DNA of 43,061 nt from an uncultured Clostridia bacterium (GCA_947625695.1 CANQPO010000011.1:1-43061), one strand, 5' to 3'; counted from the first letter of the stretch, positions 16,622-24,796 are shown. The notes: generated from the sequence alone by a model not told the origin. Made by a program: numbers and translations.

Positions 16622-17494
16622 ATGAACGAACGTTACGAACTCAATAAAAATTTGGCGCAAATGCTCAAGGGCGGCGTCATCATGGACGTCACCACGCCCG
16701 AGCAGGCGAAGATTGCAGAAGAGGCGGGCGCGTGCGCAGTGATGGCGCTCGAGCGCATCCCCGCAGATATCCGCGCGGCGGGCGGCGTCTCCCGCATGTC
16801 CGACCCCAAGATGATCAAGGGGATCCAGAACGCCGTCTCCATTCCCGTCATGGCGAAGTGCCGCATCGGCCACATCGCCGAGGCGCAAATTCTGGAGGCG
16901 ATCGAGATCGACTACATCGACGAGAGCGAAGTCCTCTCTCCCGCCGACGACAAATACCACATCGACAAAACACAGTTCAGCGTGCCCTTCGTCTGCGGCG
17001 CGCGGGACCTCGGGGAGGCCCTGCGGCGCATTGCCGAGGGGGCTTCCATGATCCGCACCAAGGGGGAGCCTGGCACGGGCGACGTCGTGCAGGCGGTCCG
17101 CCATATGCGCATGATGATGAGCGAGATAAGAAAGGTCGCCGCGATGCGCGAGGACGAACTCTACGAAGAGGCAAAACAGCTCTGCGTGCCCTATGAACTT
17201 GTCAAGTACGTGCACGACAACGGCAAACTTCCCGTGGTCAACTTTGCGGCGGGCGGCGTGGCGACTCCCGCAGACGCCGCGCTCATGATGCAGCTCGGCG
17301 CAGAGGGGGTGTTCGTGGGAAGCGGCATCTTCAAATCGGGGAACCCCGCAAAGCGCGCCCGCGCTATTGTGCAGGCGGTCACAAATTACAACGACCCCAA
17401 AATTCTGGCGGAACTTTCGGAGGATTTAGGAGAGGCGATGGTCGGCATCAACGAGCAGGAGATCGCCCTCCTCATGGCGGAGCGCGGCAAATGA
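16622..17494 (+). CDS. pdxS: Pyridoxal 5'-phosphate synthase, synthase subunit PdxS
   Basis: 290 residues from ATG 16622 (GAGGTG upstream). PdxS condenses ribose 5-phosphate, glyceraldehyde 3-phosphate and ammonia to make PLP in one enzyme (DXP-independent route). Typical stretches are [35 protein letters not shown], the active-site lysine region [21 protein letters not shown], and the second lysine in [10 protein letters not shown]. Length is as in Bacillus PdxS (294). It overlaps pdxT by four bases (ATGA), so the synthase and glutaminase are made together and form a 12+12 complex. Confidence 0.98.
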   Translation: MNERYELNKNLAQMLKGGVIMDVTTPEQAKIAEEAGACAVMALERIPADIRAAGGVSRMSDPKMIKGIQNAVSIPVMAKCRIGHIAEAQILEAIEIDYIDESEVLSPADDKYHIDKTQFSVPFVCGARDLGEALRRIAEGASMIRTKGEPGTGDVVQAVRHMRMMMSEIRKVAAMREDELYEEAKQLCVPYELVKYVHDNGKLPVVNFAAGGVATPADAALMMQLGAEGVFVGSGIFKSGNPAKRARAIVQAVTNYNDPKILAELSEDLGEAMVGINEQEIALLMAERGK

Positions 17495-18054
17495 TCGGCG
17501 TGTTCGCACTGCAGGGGGCGTTCCTCGAACACGAGCAAATGCTTGCAAAGCTCGGCGCGCCCTATAAAGAAATTCGGCGGAAGGAGCACTTCACCGATGG
17601 GCTGGACGGGCTCATCCTCCCCGGGGGCGAGTCCACCGTGCAGGGAAAACTGTTGCGCGAAGAGGGACTTTTGGAGCCCGTCAAGGAGGCGATAAAGGGC
17701 GGACTTCCCGTGTTCGGCACCTGCGCGGGGCTCATTTTGCTCGCCAAGCGCCTTTCAAACGACGAAAACGTCTGGCTGGACGCCCTCGACGTCACGGTCA
17801 GGCGCAACGCCTACGGGCGGCAGCTCGGCTCCTTCAAGGCGGACCTTCCCTTTGAAGGGGTGGGGAATTATCCCGCCGTCTTTATCCGCGCCCCCTATGT
17901 GGAGGAGCTCGGCCCCGAAGCGCACGCACTTGCCGAATGGGGGGAAAAGATCGTCGCGGTACGTCAGGGACATATGCTTGCGACCGCATTTCACCCCGAA
18001 CTCACGCCCGACGTGCGCATTCACGAATATTTCCTCCGCGAGTTCGTCTCTTAA
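17491..18054 (+). CDS. pdxT: Pyridoxal 5'-phosphate synthase, glutaminase subunit PdxT
   Basis: A 187-residue class I glutamine amidotransferase that feeds ammonia to PdxS. Motifs: [16 protein letters not shown] at the N-terminus, [13 protein letters not shown], the nucleophile cysteine in [13 protein letters not shown], and the His/Glu of the triad in AFHPELTPD. Start ATG 17491 overlaps the pdxS stop. With the PLP-binding protein at 21027 it makes this stretch well supplied with vitamin B6 functions, though the genes are not in one operon. Repeats begin directly after the stop codon. Confidence 0.97.
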   Translation: MIGVFALQGAFLEHEQMLAKLGAPYKEIRRKEHFTDGLDGLILPGGESTVQGKLLREEGLLEPVKEAIKGGLPVFGTCAGLILLAKRLSNDENVWLDALDVTVRRNAYGRQLGSFKADLPFEGVGNYPAVFIRAPYVEELGPEAHALAEWGEKIVAVRQGHMLATAFHPELTPDVRIHEYFLREFVS

Positions 18055-18539
18055 GGCCTACCCCTTTTAGGGGGCGGCATACAAGGCTCCTCCTCAGGAG
18101 GAGCTGTCACCGTAGGCGACTGAGGTGGTGAGCGATTAAAAAAGGACACCACCCCCCTACCCCCCCTCCTCAGGAGGGGGCATATAAACAAAACCTCTCC
18201 ACCTAAAAGGGCCAGCAAGGTTTCAATAGAACCCCCTCCTCGGGAGGGGGACTAAAGGGGTGGGCAAACATTCCAAATGTCACCCTGAGCGGAACGAAGT
18301 GGAGTCGAACGGGTCTCTACCGCATTATAAAAAGGCGAGATTTCTCCACTCCGCTCATTGCATTCGCTTCGGTACTTCGCCTTCGACTCGTGCCGCGCTT
18401 AGAGAATCAAAACCTCGCGCGGGGCGAAATGACAATAGAAAGGATAGCAAGAGAGGGCTCACGCTCGACTCATTCTCGCCCTCCCCCACGTCAGCGGGGG
18501 AGGGGTAGGGGAGGGGGCTCCTTATTCCAATCAAACCTT
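18055..18539. repeat. Repeat block between pdxT and queH
   Basis: 485 bp without a gene. It contains an R4 variant (CTCCTCAGGAGGAGCTGTCA near 18090), R5-type hairpins (18148-18181 and 18231-18265), an R3 copy (18279-18311) with partners, an R2-like remnant near 18370, and an R6 copy (18475-18519) ending 20 bases before the queH start. No promoter or clear ribosome-binding site for queH is seen. Confidence 0.75.
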
Positions 18540-19127
18540 ATGAATTCCGTCAACTACGACAACCTCATGCTCCAAACGCTTGCGGAACACAAAGGCGAGA
18601 GCCTGCTTCTGCACAGCTGTTGCGCGCCCTGTTCGAGCTATTGCCTCGAACAGCTTTTTTCCGCGCTCAAGACCACTGTCTTTTATTACAACCCCAATCT
18701 GGACACGGCCGAGGAGTACGAAAAGCGCAAAAAAGAGCAGATCCGTTTACTACGCGAAACGGGTTGGGCGGACTTTCTCGACTGCGACTATTCCCCCGAG
18801 GCATTTCAAGAGATCGCCCGCGGCTACGAAGCGGAAAAGGAGGGAGGCAAACGCTGTGCGCGGTGTTTTAAGTTGCGGCTCGAACGCACGGCGCAGGAGG
18901 CAAAGGCGCGCGGGTACGCCTTTTTCGGCACCACGCTCACCCTTTCGCCCCTGAAGAACGCAAAACTCATCAATGAGATCGGCTTTGAACTTTCTCGGGA
19001 GTACGGCGTAAAGTATCTGCCGAGCGACTTCAAAAAGCGGGGCGGGTATTTGCGCTCCATCGAGCTTTCCAAGGAGCACGCCCTCTACCGCCAGAACTAT
19101 TGCGGCTGCCAATATTCCAAACGTTGA
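18540..19127 (+). CDS. queH: Epoxyqueuosine reductase QueH
   Basis: 195 residues from ATG 18540; an upstream in-frame ATG at 18390 would start within repeats and is rejected. QueH reduces epoxyqueuosine to queuosine in tRNA, the last step of Q synthesis, and is the iron-sulfur alternative to QueG. The cysteines are visible as SCCAPCSSY near the N-terminus, KRCARCFKLRLE in the middle and YCGCQYS at the end, matching the DUF208/QueH pattern. The sequence FYYNPNLDTAEEYEKRKKEQ is also typical. queA and tgt lie 6 kb downstream. No strong ribosome-binding site is seen just before the start. Confidence 0.92.
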   Translation: MNSVNYDNLMLQTLAEHKGESLLLHSCCAPCSSYCLEQLFSALKTTVFYYNPNLDTAEEYEKRKKEQIRLLRETGWADFLDCDYSPEAFQEIARGYEAEKEGGKRCARCFKLRLERTAQEAKARGYAFFGTTLTLSPLKNAKLINEIGFELSREYGVKYLPSDFKKRGGYLRSIELSKEHALYRQNYCGCQYSKR

Positions 19128-19141
19128 TATGGCGCGAATAT

Positions 19142-19184
19142 GGCGCGGCGGCGACTGCTTTTGCAGTCGCCGCCGCGCCTTTTT
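19142..19184. terminator. Bidirectional terminator between queH and the phospholipase-like gene
   Basis: Perfect 17-bp stem GGCGCGGCGGCGACTGC (19142-19158), loop TTTT, complementary arm to 19179, then TTTTT. The two genes converge on it. Confidence 0.88.
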
Positions 19185-19186
19185 GG

Positions 19187-20086
19187 TTATTCTACCGGTT
19201 TCGCCGTCAATAAGCTATTTGAAAATTCCTCTTTGGGCAGTTCCCCGCCGCTTTGCAATACGTTCAAAAAAATCTCTCCGAGCCGCGCCCCCTCGCGCAC
19301 CGCCCGATCAAAGAGTTCGTCCGCCGAGTTCCCCCGTCCCTCCGAGAGGGAGGCAAAGTGCTCGCCCGCAACGTAGTCGGGCTCGGGGTTCTCACGCGGG
19401 TAGAGGCGGGAGAGATACCGCTTTGCATGGAAGAAATTCTCCGTTCTTTTCCAGCCCCGCTGCGCCGAGTAGCATTTCCCGTGGAAGAAATCGAGGTACC
19501 GCACAAAGTTCTTCACGCCGCGGTCGAAGCGGGCCTTGGTCACTTCCTCCCGCTCGAGCCTATCCCCGAGGTAGCCGTACAGCCGCGCCGCCGTGCCGTG
19601 CGCAATAATTTTTTTGGACGAAAAGGCAAAGTCGAACTTTTCCGCTTCCCGCCCTCTTTTCTCGCGCAAAAACCAGACGTCCCAATCGTTCTCCATCTGC
19701 TGGTGTTCCCGCTTCTGGCACCGGAACTCCTCGAGATAGTTGTACACAAAGGGGTGGAAGGAGGTATCCGCGGCATAGTGGGTGATGTAGCCGAGCACAT
19801 AAGAAAGCGCCTGCGCATGTTCCTCTTCGCTCAGGCGGGGCGCGCCCTCCTTCCCGCGGAGAACGTCCAAAAAGAGGGAGAACACGTCATATACGCGGAA
19901 GCGGTGCATAAATCTGCCGAGATTGAATTCGCTCCTGTTGCCGATGCGGTAAAAGAAAAAGACGTCGGGTCCCTGGCAGCCGAGGAAATATTCGTCGGGG
20001 AAGCGCTCCACGACGCTCTTTGCATTTTGCGGAAGGGCGTTTTTCACCTCCTCCGCAATGAGTTGATGGGTAATAGACGAAGGCAT
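19187..20086 (-). CDS. Zinc-dependent phospholipase C-like protein
   Basis: 299 residues on the minus strand. It starts MPSSITHQLIAEEV, with the His of THQ; the first His and Trp positions of this fold often bind zinc. It also has FLGCQGPDVFFFYRIG and YVLGYITHYAADTSFHPFVYNYLE, the HxxxD...H signature of the zinc-dependent phospholipase C/S1-P1 fold (PF00882). Members in Firmicutes often lack a signal peptide, as here, and their role is unknown; phosphodiester or lipid cleavage is only a family-based guess. The start is backed by AAGGAG and a TTGCTT-17-TATAAT promoter. It converges on queH. Confidence 0.8.
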   Translation of the reverse strand: MPSSITHQLIAEEVKNALPQNAKSVVERFPDEYFLGCQGPDVFFFYRIGNRSEFNLGRFMHRFRVYDVFSLFLDVLRGKEGAPRLSEEEHAQALSYVLGYITHYAADTSFHPFVYNYLEEFRCQKREHQQMENDWDVWFLREKRGREAEKFDFAFSSKKIIAHGTAARLYGYLGDRLEREEVTKARFDRGVKNFVRYLDFFHGKCYSAQRGWKRTENFFHAKRYLSRLYPRENPEPDYVAGEHFASLSEGRGNSADELFDRAVREGARLGEIFLNVLQSGGELPKEEFSNSLLTAKPVE

Positions 20087-20105
20087 AGAGGCTCCTTACT
20101 TTGAT

Positions 20106-20134
20106 ATTATATCCCTTTTGCGAAAAATAAGCAA
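20106..20134 (-). promoter_or_regulatory. Predicted promoter of the phospholipase-like gene
   Basis: On the minus strand TTGCTT (20134-20129), 17 bases, TATAAT (20111-20106). The start codon is 20 bases further on, behind AAGGAG. Confidence 0.8.
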
Positions 20135-20163
20135 ACGCCTTTTCAGGAATTTTTCAAAGCCGC

Positions 20164-20189
20164 AAAAGAAAAACCGCCGCAAAGGCGGT
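20164..20189 (-). terminator. Terminator of the XRE regulator
   Basis: On the minus strand ACCGCC-TTTGC-GGCGGT (20189-20173) is followed by TTTTTCTTTT. It ends the small XRE transcript before the next minus-strand promoter. Confidence 0.75.
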
Positions 20190-20428
20190 CAAATTTTATG
20201 CGTGGGAGGGTCGTACCGCTTGGGTTCGTCCGTCAGTCCGAGCAGGTAATCGACGCTTGTGTTGTGGAGTTCGGCAAGACGGATGAGAATGTCTGTCGGA
20301 ATATCGTTTTCGCCCGTTTCATATTTGGAATAACCCGTCTGGGACATTCCCAAAATGCGCGCAATCTGCGTCTGGCTCATATCCTTATCTTCGCGCAAGT
20401 CCCTGATGCGCCGGTAGATTTTTCTCAT
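20189..20428 (-). CDS. XRE-family transcriptional regulator
   Basis: 79 residues from the ATG at 20428 (MRKIYRRIRDLREDKDMSQ); the longer frame to 20482 would begin upstream of the predicted promoter and is rejected. The helix-turn-helix SQTQIARILGMSQTGYSKYETGENDIPTDILIRLAEL is typical of Cro/C1-type repressors, with the C-terminal SVDYLLGLTDE seen in many small Firmicute XRE proteins. It is transcribed away from the yccF gene. A 17-bp palindrome in the shared region sits in the yccF promoter and is the likely binding site. A repressor of yccF, and perhaps of itself, is the natural reading; the signal is unknown. Confidence 0.9.
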   Translation of the reverse strand: MRKIYRRIRDLREDKDMSQTQIARILGMSQTGYSKYETGENDIPTDILIRLAELHNTSVDYLLGLTDEPKRYDPPTHKI

Positions 20429-20449
20429 TTTCCGCAATATTCCGAAAAA

Positions 20450-20458
20450 ATTATAACA
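20450..20458 (-). promoter_or_regulatory. Extended -10 promoter of the XRE gene
   Basis: On the minus strand TGTTATAAT, i.e. TG-N-TATAAT, 21 bases before the start. No good -35 box lies 17 bases upstream, as is common for extended -10 promoters. Confidence 0.6.
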
Positions 20459-20475
20459 TAGGTATCTCCAAACAC

Positions 20476-20504
20476 TTGACATTTAACCTATTTTAGGTTA
20501 GAAT
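20476..20504 (+). promoter_or_regulatory. Predicted promoter of yccF
   Basis: TTGACA (20476-20481), 17 bases, TAGAAT (20499-20504). The spacer contains the palindromic operator. The ATG is at 20556 with AAGGAGAGAG before it. Confidence 0.85.
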
Positions 20505-20518
20505 AAGAATGTAGGTTA
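20484..20518. promoter_or_regulatory. Predicted XRE operator plus extra half-site
   Basis: The perfect palindrome TAACCTATTTTAGGTTA (20484-20500) lies between the -35 and -10 boxes and touches the -10. A further half-site TAGGTTA is at 20512-20518, 18 bases after the previous one. Binding here would block RNA polymerase at the yccF promoter. That the adjacent XRE protein binds it is inference from position. Confidence 0.75.
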
Positions 20519-20555
20519 CAAAATACGACAAATTTTTTAAGGAGAGAGCTTCTTT

Positions 20556-20939
20556 ATGAAAACAATTGGCAATATTCTTTGGTTCTTGTTTACCGGTTTA
20601 TGGACGGGCCTCACATGGTTTGTCACCGGCTTGCTTTGGTGCGTGACCATCGTCGGCATTCCGTTCGGTCTGCAGGCGTTCAAGCTCGGTCGGCTTTCTT
20701 TCTGGCCCATGGGCACGGAGATCAACAAGCACTTCGGCGCGCATCCCATCGCAAACATTCTTTGGTTCATCTTCGGCGGATTTGCGTTGGTGATCGAATT
20801 CGTGGTCCTCGGGCTTGTCTGGTGCGTAACCATCATCGGGATCCCCTTCGGTCTGCAGGCGTTCAAACTCGCGGGGCTTGCGCTCTGTCCTTTCGGGGCG
20901 ACCTTCGGCAAGAAGGGAGCGCAGGAAAAGAAGAATTGA
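20556..20939 (+). CDS. yccF: YccF domain-containing membrane protein
   Basis: 127 residues built of two similar halves. NILWFLFTGLWTGLTWFVTG and NILWFIFGGFALVIEFVVLG each lead into a WCVTI(V/I)GIPFGLQAFKL stretch, the hallmark of the YccF family (DUF307). Four membrane segments are likely. The biochemical role of YccF is not established. A strong promoter, an overlapping operator and a divergent XRE gene suggest it is induced under a specific, unknown condition. The start is supported by AAGGAGAGAG. Confidence 0.92.
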   Translation: MKTIGNILWFLFTGLWTGLTWFVTGLLWCVTIVGIPFGLQAFKLGRLSFWPMGTEINKHFGAHPIANILWFIFGGFALVIEFVVLGLVWCVTIIGIPFGLQAFKLAGLALCPFGATFGKKGAQEKKN

Positions 20940-20945
20940 CAAATA

Positions 20946-20970
20946 AAATCACGGCCTTTCGCCGTGATTT
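20946..20970 (+). terminator. Hairpin after yccF
   Basis: Stem AAATCACGGC-CTTTC-GCCGTGATTT. The T-run is weak (ATTTAAAC), so it may act together with the next hairpin. Confidence 0.6.
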
Positions 20971-20986
20971 AAACTCCATATTTTTG

Positions 20987-21026
20987 AAACATCGCCGTAC
21001 CGTTCAAGGGTGCGGCGATGTTTTAT
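20987..21026. terminator. Bidirectional terminator between yccF and the PLP-binding protein gene
   Basis: Stem AAACATCGCCGTACC (20987-21001) with GGTGCGGCGATGTTT (21009-21023), one wobble pair. TTTATTT follows on the plus strand and A/T-rich sequence on the other side. Two convergent genes end here. Confidence 0.8.
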
Positions 21027-21698
21027 TTACATTTTTTTCTGGAGGGCTCGCTCGCCGAAGAGGGCGGCGCCGAGACGCACCATGTTCGCGCCGTGCTCTA
21101 TACACAGCTCCCAATCTCCGCTCATGCCCATGGAAAGATACTCGATATTCGGGAAGTCCACGCGCGCCCGTTCGAACAGTTTGCGCATCTTTTCGCAGAG
21201 AGGAATAAGAATGCTCTCGTCGTCCGTGTGCGGCAGCATCGCCATAAACCCCTTCACGCGCAGGCCTTCCGCAAGGGAGAGCCGTTCAAGCGCCGCCATG
21301 CCCTCCGAGAGGGGATAGCCGCCCTTCGTCTCCTCGTTCCCGATGTTGATCTGAATGAGAATATCGCTTACGACTCCCGCTTTTAAAGAGAGCTTGGAAA
21401 TTTGCGCCGCGAGCTCGTCGCGGTCCACCGATTGAATGAGGAAGGTTTTGCCGATGAGGTACTTTACCTTATTGCATTGGAGACGCCCGATAAAGTGCCG
21501 CCGCGCGCCGTGTACAAGGCCGAATTTTTCGCAAAATTCCTGCACCCTGTTCTCGCCGATATCTTGAATTCCCGCCGCGATCGCTTGGTTGATCTCCTCG
21601 GCCGTGCGGGTCTTGGTGGCGGCGACGAGGGTCACCTTTTCGCCGAACGGGTTGCCTTTTCCGATCTTTTGCAGAATATTTTCAAAGTCACTCGTCAT
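21027..21698 (-). CDS. yggS: YggS/PLPBP-family PLP-binding protein
   Basis: 223 residues from the ATG at 21698 (MTSDFENILQK); the longer frame to 21758 begins inside the upstream gene. The family binds pyridoxal 5'-phosphate on a lysine, here K29 in VAATKTRT, and buffers PLP and amino-acid metabolism without known catalysis. DIGENRVQEF, HFIGRLQCNKVKYLIG, ILIQINIGNEETKGG and LSMGMSGDWELCIEHGANMVRLGAALFG are standard. In Firmicutes it is usually near sepF/ylm genes; here it follows a membrane protein gene, overlapping it by 11 bases. It shares the window with pdxST. Confidence 0.95.
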   Translation of the reverse strand: MTSDFENILQKIGKGNPFGEKVTLVAATKTRTAEEINQAIAAGIQDIGENRVQEFCEKFGLVHGARRHFIGRLQCNKVKYLIGKTFLIQSVDRDELAAQISKLSLKAGVVSDILIQINIGNEETKGGYPLSEGMAALERLSLAEGLRVKGFMAMLPHTDDESILIPLCEKMRKLFERARVDFPNIEYLSMGMSGDWELCIEHGANMVRLGAALFGERALQKKM

Positions 21699-22269
21699 AG
21701 AGCACGACCTCGTTTTTGTGAAGCAGCGTTTGATATTCGGGCAGGCCCTGCGCCGCATTGTAAAACGCCGCCTGCACGAGCACCTTTCTTCCCGTGATCT
21801 CTTCGAGGAAGGGGAAGGGGACTTCGATCTGCCCCACGCGGAAGCGGATGAGTTTCTCCTCGTCCTCCTCCGGAAGATTGAACCACAGATGCCGCTTTAA
21901 AAGCGCAATGTCCACCGCCGAGGTGTAGAACTCCACGAGGTAGTCCTTTTTTGTGCGCGAAGGTTTTTTCAGTCCCTTTTCGCCCCCGAGATAGGTGATG
22001 TAGACAACGCTCGCGTTCTCATCCCGCGCCACGGCGAGGAATTCGCTCCTCTGCACGTCCCGTTTCTTATAGTCCTTGTCCGTTCGCACGAGGTGAAAGA
22101 TGAGGTGAAAGAGATAGAGGGGAAAGATCCCGACAAGAATGTATAAATAGACGGGGTCCTTGGTCGCCATCCAAACGCCGAGGAAAGCGAGCATCGCGAC
22201 GGTGAGCGCGATGAGAATGATATAAAACAGCTTGCCGAGCTTTCTTGTGGCGGCGGGTTTTTCTTTCAT
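21688..22269 (-). CDS. Hypothetical membrane-anchored protein
   Basis: 193 residues from the ATG at 22269 (MKEKPAATRKLGK). Two adjacent membrane segments (about residues 15-37 and 40-60) are followed by a cytoplasmic domain of about 130 residues with the sequence VVYITYLGGEKGLKKPSRTKKDYLVEFYTSAVDIALLKRHLWFNLPEEDEEKLIRF. I do not recognise the family. The gene overlaps yggS by 11 bases, so the two are co-expressed. A promoter TTGCTT-17-TAAAAT ends only seven bases before the ATG, so the mRNA may be leaderless or nearly so. The next Met lies inside the first membrane segment and is an unlikely start. Confidence 0.75.
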   Translation of the reverse strand: MKEKPAATRKLGKLFYIILIALTVAMLAFLGVWMATKDPVYLYILVGIFPLYLFHLIFHLVRTDKDYKKRDVQRSEFLAVARDENASVVYITYLGGEKGLKKPSRTKKDYLVEFYTSAVDIALLKRHLWFNLPEEDEEKLIRFRVGQIEVPFPFLEEITGRKVLVQAAFYNAAQGLPEYQTLLHKNEVVLYDE

Positions 22270-22276
22270 CCCCTCT

Positions 22277-22305
22277 ATTTTACTCCAAACGGGGGCAAAA
22301 AGCAA
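22277..22305 (-). promoter_or_regulatory. Predicted promoter of the membrane protein-yggS operon
   Basis: On the minus strand TTGCTT (22305-22300), 17 bases, TAAAAT (22282-22277). The expected transcription start falls at or within one base of the ATG at 22269. Confidence 0.7.
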
Positions 22306-22333
22306 GCGTCCGCGCGGGGCTTTTCCATTTTGC

Positions 22334-22362
22334 TTGACAAATGAAACGTTTTATTATACAAT
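22334..22362 (+). promoter_or_regulatory. Predicted promoter of ruvC (leaderless)
   Basis: TTGACA (22334-22339), 17 bases, TACAAT (22357-22362). The ATG of ruvC begins at 22369, six bases after the -10, where transcription should start. Confidence 0.85.
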
Positions 22363-22368
22363 CGGGGT

Positions 22369-22866
22369 ATGATTATTTTGGGGCTCGACCCGGGGCTCGG
22401 CACCATGGGCTACGGCGTGGTGGAAAAGGATGCAAACGGCAACTGCAGCGCGGTAGATTACGGGGTGGTGAAAACGCCCCCAAACGAAAATCTTGCCGTG
22501 CGGCTGTGCATTCTCGAGGACGGCGTCAATAAAATTTTCGATAAATTCAAGCCGGACGAAGCGGCAATGGAGGAATTGTTTTTCTCCAAGAACATCACCA
22601 CGGGCATTGCGGTGGCGCAGGCGCGGGGGGTGATGCTCCTCACCTGCAACAAGCGTTGCGGGCGGATCTTTGAATACACGCCCAACCAGATCAAACAGGC
22701 GCTCACGGGCTACGGCGCGGCGGACAAGGGGCAGATGCAGCGGGTGGTGGCAAGCCATCTGCGCTTAAAGAGCATTCCCCGTCCCGACGACGCGGCGGAC
22801 GCCTTGGCGGTCGCCCTCTGCCACGCTTTCACCAGCCGCTTCGCCTCCCTCTTCGGAATAAGGTAG
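22369..22866 (+). CDS. ruvC: Holliday junction resolvase RuvC
   Basis: 165 residues. RuvC cuts four-way DNA junctions in recombination repair, acting with RuvAB. The four catalytic acids are visible: D7 in ILGLDPGLGTMGYG, E68 in AAMEELFF, and D141 and D144 in PDDAADALAVALCH. ARGVMLLTCNK and YTPNQIKQALTGYGAADKGQMQ are also standard. The next Met (M13) would remove D7, so ATG 22369 must be the start. It has no room for a ribosome-binding site in front, because the promoter -10 ends six bases upstream. ruvA and ruvB follow, with an R4 repeat between ruvC and ruvA. Confidence 0.97.
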   Translation: MIILGLDPGLGTMGYGVVEKDANGNCSAVDYGVVKTPPNENLAVRLCILEDGVNKIFDKFKPDEAAMEELFFSKNITTGIAVAQARGVMLLTCNKRCGRIFEYTPNQIKQALTGYGAADKGQMQRVVASHLRLKSIPRPDDAADALAVALCHAFTSRFASLFGIR

Positions 22867-22876
22867 AAAAGACTCT

Positions 22877-22932
22877 TGGCGCCCCTCATAGGGGAGCTGT
22901 CGCGCTTGCGCGACTGAGGGGTTCTCCGAGAG
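22877..22932 (+). repeat. R4 repeat between ruvC and ruvA
   Basis: GCCCCTCATAGGGGAGCTGT, then CGCGCTTGCGCG and ACTGAGGGGTT: two nested hairpins. Similar copies occur at 13240 (reverse), 26230 and 37749. Confidence 0.8.
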
Positions 22933-22961
22933 TCCCCCCAAACCAAGCAGGAAAAATCATT

Positions 22962-23564
22962 ATGATAGGATATTTAAGAGGAAAAGTCAAAGAACTGACC
23001 CCCGACTACGTTCTGTTGGACGTCAACGGCGTGGGGTACGAAGTGGTGTGCTCGGGCGCGGCGTTTTCGCGTCTTTCGGGCGTAAAGGCGGGCGAGGACG
23101 GCGAAGTTTACACCTATCTCAAGGTGAGCGAGGACGACGTCACCCTCTTCGGCTTTGCGGACGTGCACGAAAAACAGCTCTTTTTGCGCCTCACCTCCGT
23201 GCAGGGAGTGGGGGCGAAGAGTGCCATCGCCATTCTCTCGTCGATGAAACCGAGCGAAGTCTCCGATGCGATCGCAACGGCCGACAGCAAGCGGCTCTCG
23301 GCGGTGAAGGGCGTCGGCAAAAAGACGGCGGAGCGCATCATTTTGGAGTTGCACGGCAAAATTTCGGCGGACGAACTGCTCGGGCAGGAGAGCGTCGGCG
23401 GCAGGGTCTCCTCTCTTCCCAAGGAGGAGGACGACGACGCAGTATCCGCGCTCATGGGCTTGGGCTTTACCAAGCAGGAGAGCGCGCGCGCCGTGGACCG
23501 CGCAAAGGCGGCGGGCGCAAAAACGGTGGAGGAGATCATCGCCCTCGCCCTTCGCGGCATGTGA
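22962..23564 (+). CDS. ruvA: Holliday junction branch migration protein RuvA
   Basis: 200 residues. RuvA binds the four-way junction as a tetramer and loads RuvB. The N-terminal OB fold (MIGYLRGKVKELTPDYVLLDVNGVGYEV) and the two helix-hairpin-helix motifs (LTSVQGVGAKSAIAIL and LSAVKGVGKKTAERIILEL) are visible. The C-terminal third domain (DAVSALMGLGFTKQESARAVDRA) binds RuvB. Length is normal. The ruvB start is 34 bases downstream. Confidence 0.97.
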   Translation: MIGYLRGKVKELTPDYVLLDVNGVGYEVVCSGAAFSRLSGVKAGEDGEVYTYLKVSEDDVTLFGFADVHEKQLFLRLTSVQGVGAKSAIAILSSMKPSEVSDAIATADSKRLSAVKGVGKKTAERIILELHGKISADELLGQESVGGRVSSLPKEEDDDAVSALMGLGFTKQESARAVDRAKAAGAKTVEEIIALALRGM

Positions 23565-23598
23565 GCTTTGGGCGCAAACGAGATAAAAGGGGAACGCA

Positions 23599-24651
23599 AT
23601 GTTTAACGACGATTACGACGAATTCGGCGAAGAGCGGCTGCTCACAAGTACCAAGAGCGCATACGACGCGGAGGAAAACGCCCTGCGCCCCAAGACGATG
23701 GAGGAATACGTCGGGCAGGACAAGATCAAAGAAAATCTCTCGGTGTACATGGCGGCAGCCAAGGCGCGGGGGGAGGCGCTCGACCACGTCCTCTTATACG
23801 GCCCTCCCGGGCTCGGCAAAACGACGCTCGCCCACATCATCGCGGGCACCATGGGCTCTCAAATCAAATTAACGAGCGGCCCCGCCATCGAGCGGCAGGG
23901 GGACCTCGCCGCCATTTTATCCAATCTCAACGAGGGGGACGTTCTGTTCATCGACGAGATCCACCGCCTCAACCACACGGTGGAGGAGACCCTCTATTCG
24001 GCCATGGAAGATTTCGCCCTCGACATCATCGTGGGCAAAGGCCCCATGGCGCGCAACATCCGTCTGCCCTTGAAGCGGTTCACCCTCATCGGGGCGACCA
24101 CCCGCGCGGGCATGCTCTCCTCGCCCTTGCGCGACCGTTTCGGCATCTTATGCCGTCTCGACATGTACACCCCCTCCGAACTTCAGAAGATCGTTACCCG
24201 TTCGGCGCGCACACTCGGCATCTCTGTGGAGGAGAAGGGCAGCTATGAGATCGCCCGCCGTTCCCGCGGCACCCCCCGTATTGCCAACCGTCTTTTGAAG
24301 CGGGTGCGCGATTTTTCGGCGGTGTCGGGCAGCAACATCGTCACCGAGGACACGGCGAAGGCGGCGCTTTCCCGCCTCGAGATCGACGAACTCGGGCTCG
24401 ACGAAACGGACAGGAACCTGCTCCGCGCCCTCATCGAAAAGTTCAACGGCGGCCCTGCGGGCTTAGATACCCTCGCCGCCACCATCAACGAGGACGTGAA
24501 CACCATCGAGGACGTGTACGAACCCTATCTTCTGCAGCTTGGGTTCATCGCGCGCACGCCCCGCGGGAGAGTCTGTCTCAAGGGCGGCTACGAGCACATG
24601 GGCATTTCCATTCCCGAATCGGTCCGCAAACAACTCTCGGTATTTGACTAA
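23599..24651 (+). CDS. ruvB: Holliday junction branch migration helicase RuvB
   Basis: A 350-residue AAA+ ATPase that drives branch migration. Walker A GPPGLGKT is at residues 68-75, Walker [11 protein letters not shown] near residue 115, sensor 1 [20 protein letters not shown] with the arginine finger, and the C-terminal winged helix ends [10 protein letters not shown]-terminal [18 protein letters not shown] is typical. Start ATG 23599 follows AAAGGGGAACG. The ruvCAB set is complete. After its stop a 430-bp repeat block precedes queA. Confidence 0.98.
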   Translation: MFNDDYDEFGEERLLTSTKSAYDAEENALRPKTMEEYVGQDKIKENLSVYMAAAKARGEALDHVLLYGPPGLGKTTLAHIIAGTMGSQIKLTSGPAIERQGDLAAILSNLNEGDVLFIDEIHRLNHTVEETLYSAMEDFALDIIVGKGPMARNIRLPLKRFTLIGATTRAGMLSSPLRDRFGILCRLDMYTPSELQKIVTRSARTLGISVEEKGSYEIARRSRGTPRIANRLLKRVRDFSAVSGSNIVTEDTAKAALSRLEIDELGLDETDRNLLRALIEKFNGGPAGLDTLAATINEDVNTIEDVYEPYLLQLGFIARTPRGRVCLKGGYEHMGISIPESVRKQLSVFD

Positions 24652-24694
24652 ATAAAAGATTACCGCGTCATTCTGCCCCAAGCATTCTAAATAT

Positions 24695-24796
24695 GTCATT
24701 TCGACCAAGCCGCTTTGCGGCGCGTGGAGAAATCTTGCCTTATTAAAACTGCGGTAGAGATTTCTCGACTTCGCCTGCGGCTCCGCTCGAAATGAC
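24695..24796. repeat. R3 inverted pair
   Basis: Begins GTCATTTCGACC and ends GCTCGAAATGAC. In the middle GAGAAATCTTGCC faces GTAGAGATTTCTC. The two R3 copies can fold into one long hairpin. Confidence 0.75.

Noticed and set aside
18390..18539. N-terminal extension of QueH, with similar extensions upstream of ferritin, queA, tgt and the MBL gene
   Set aside because: The extra codons are made of dispersed repeats. The family start residues occur at the downstream ATG in each case.
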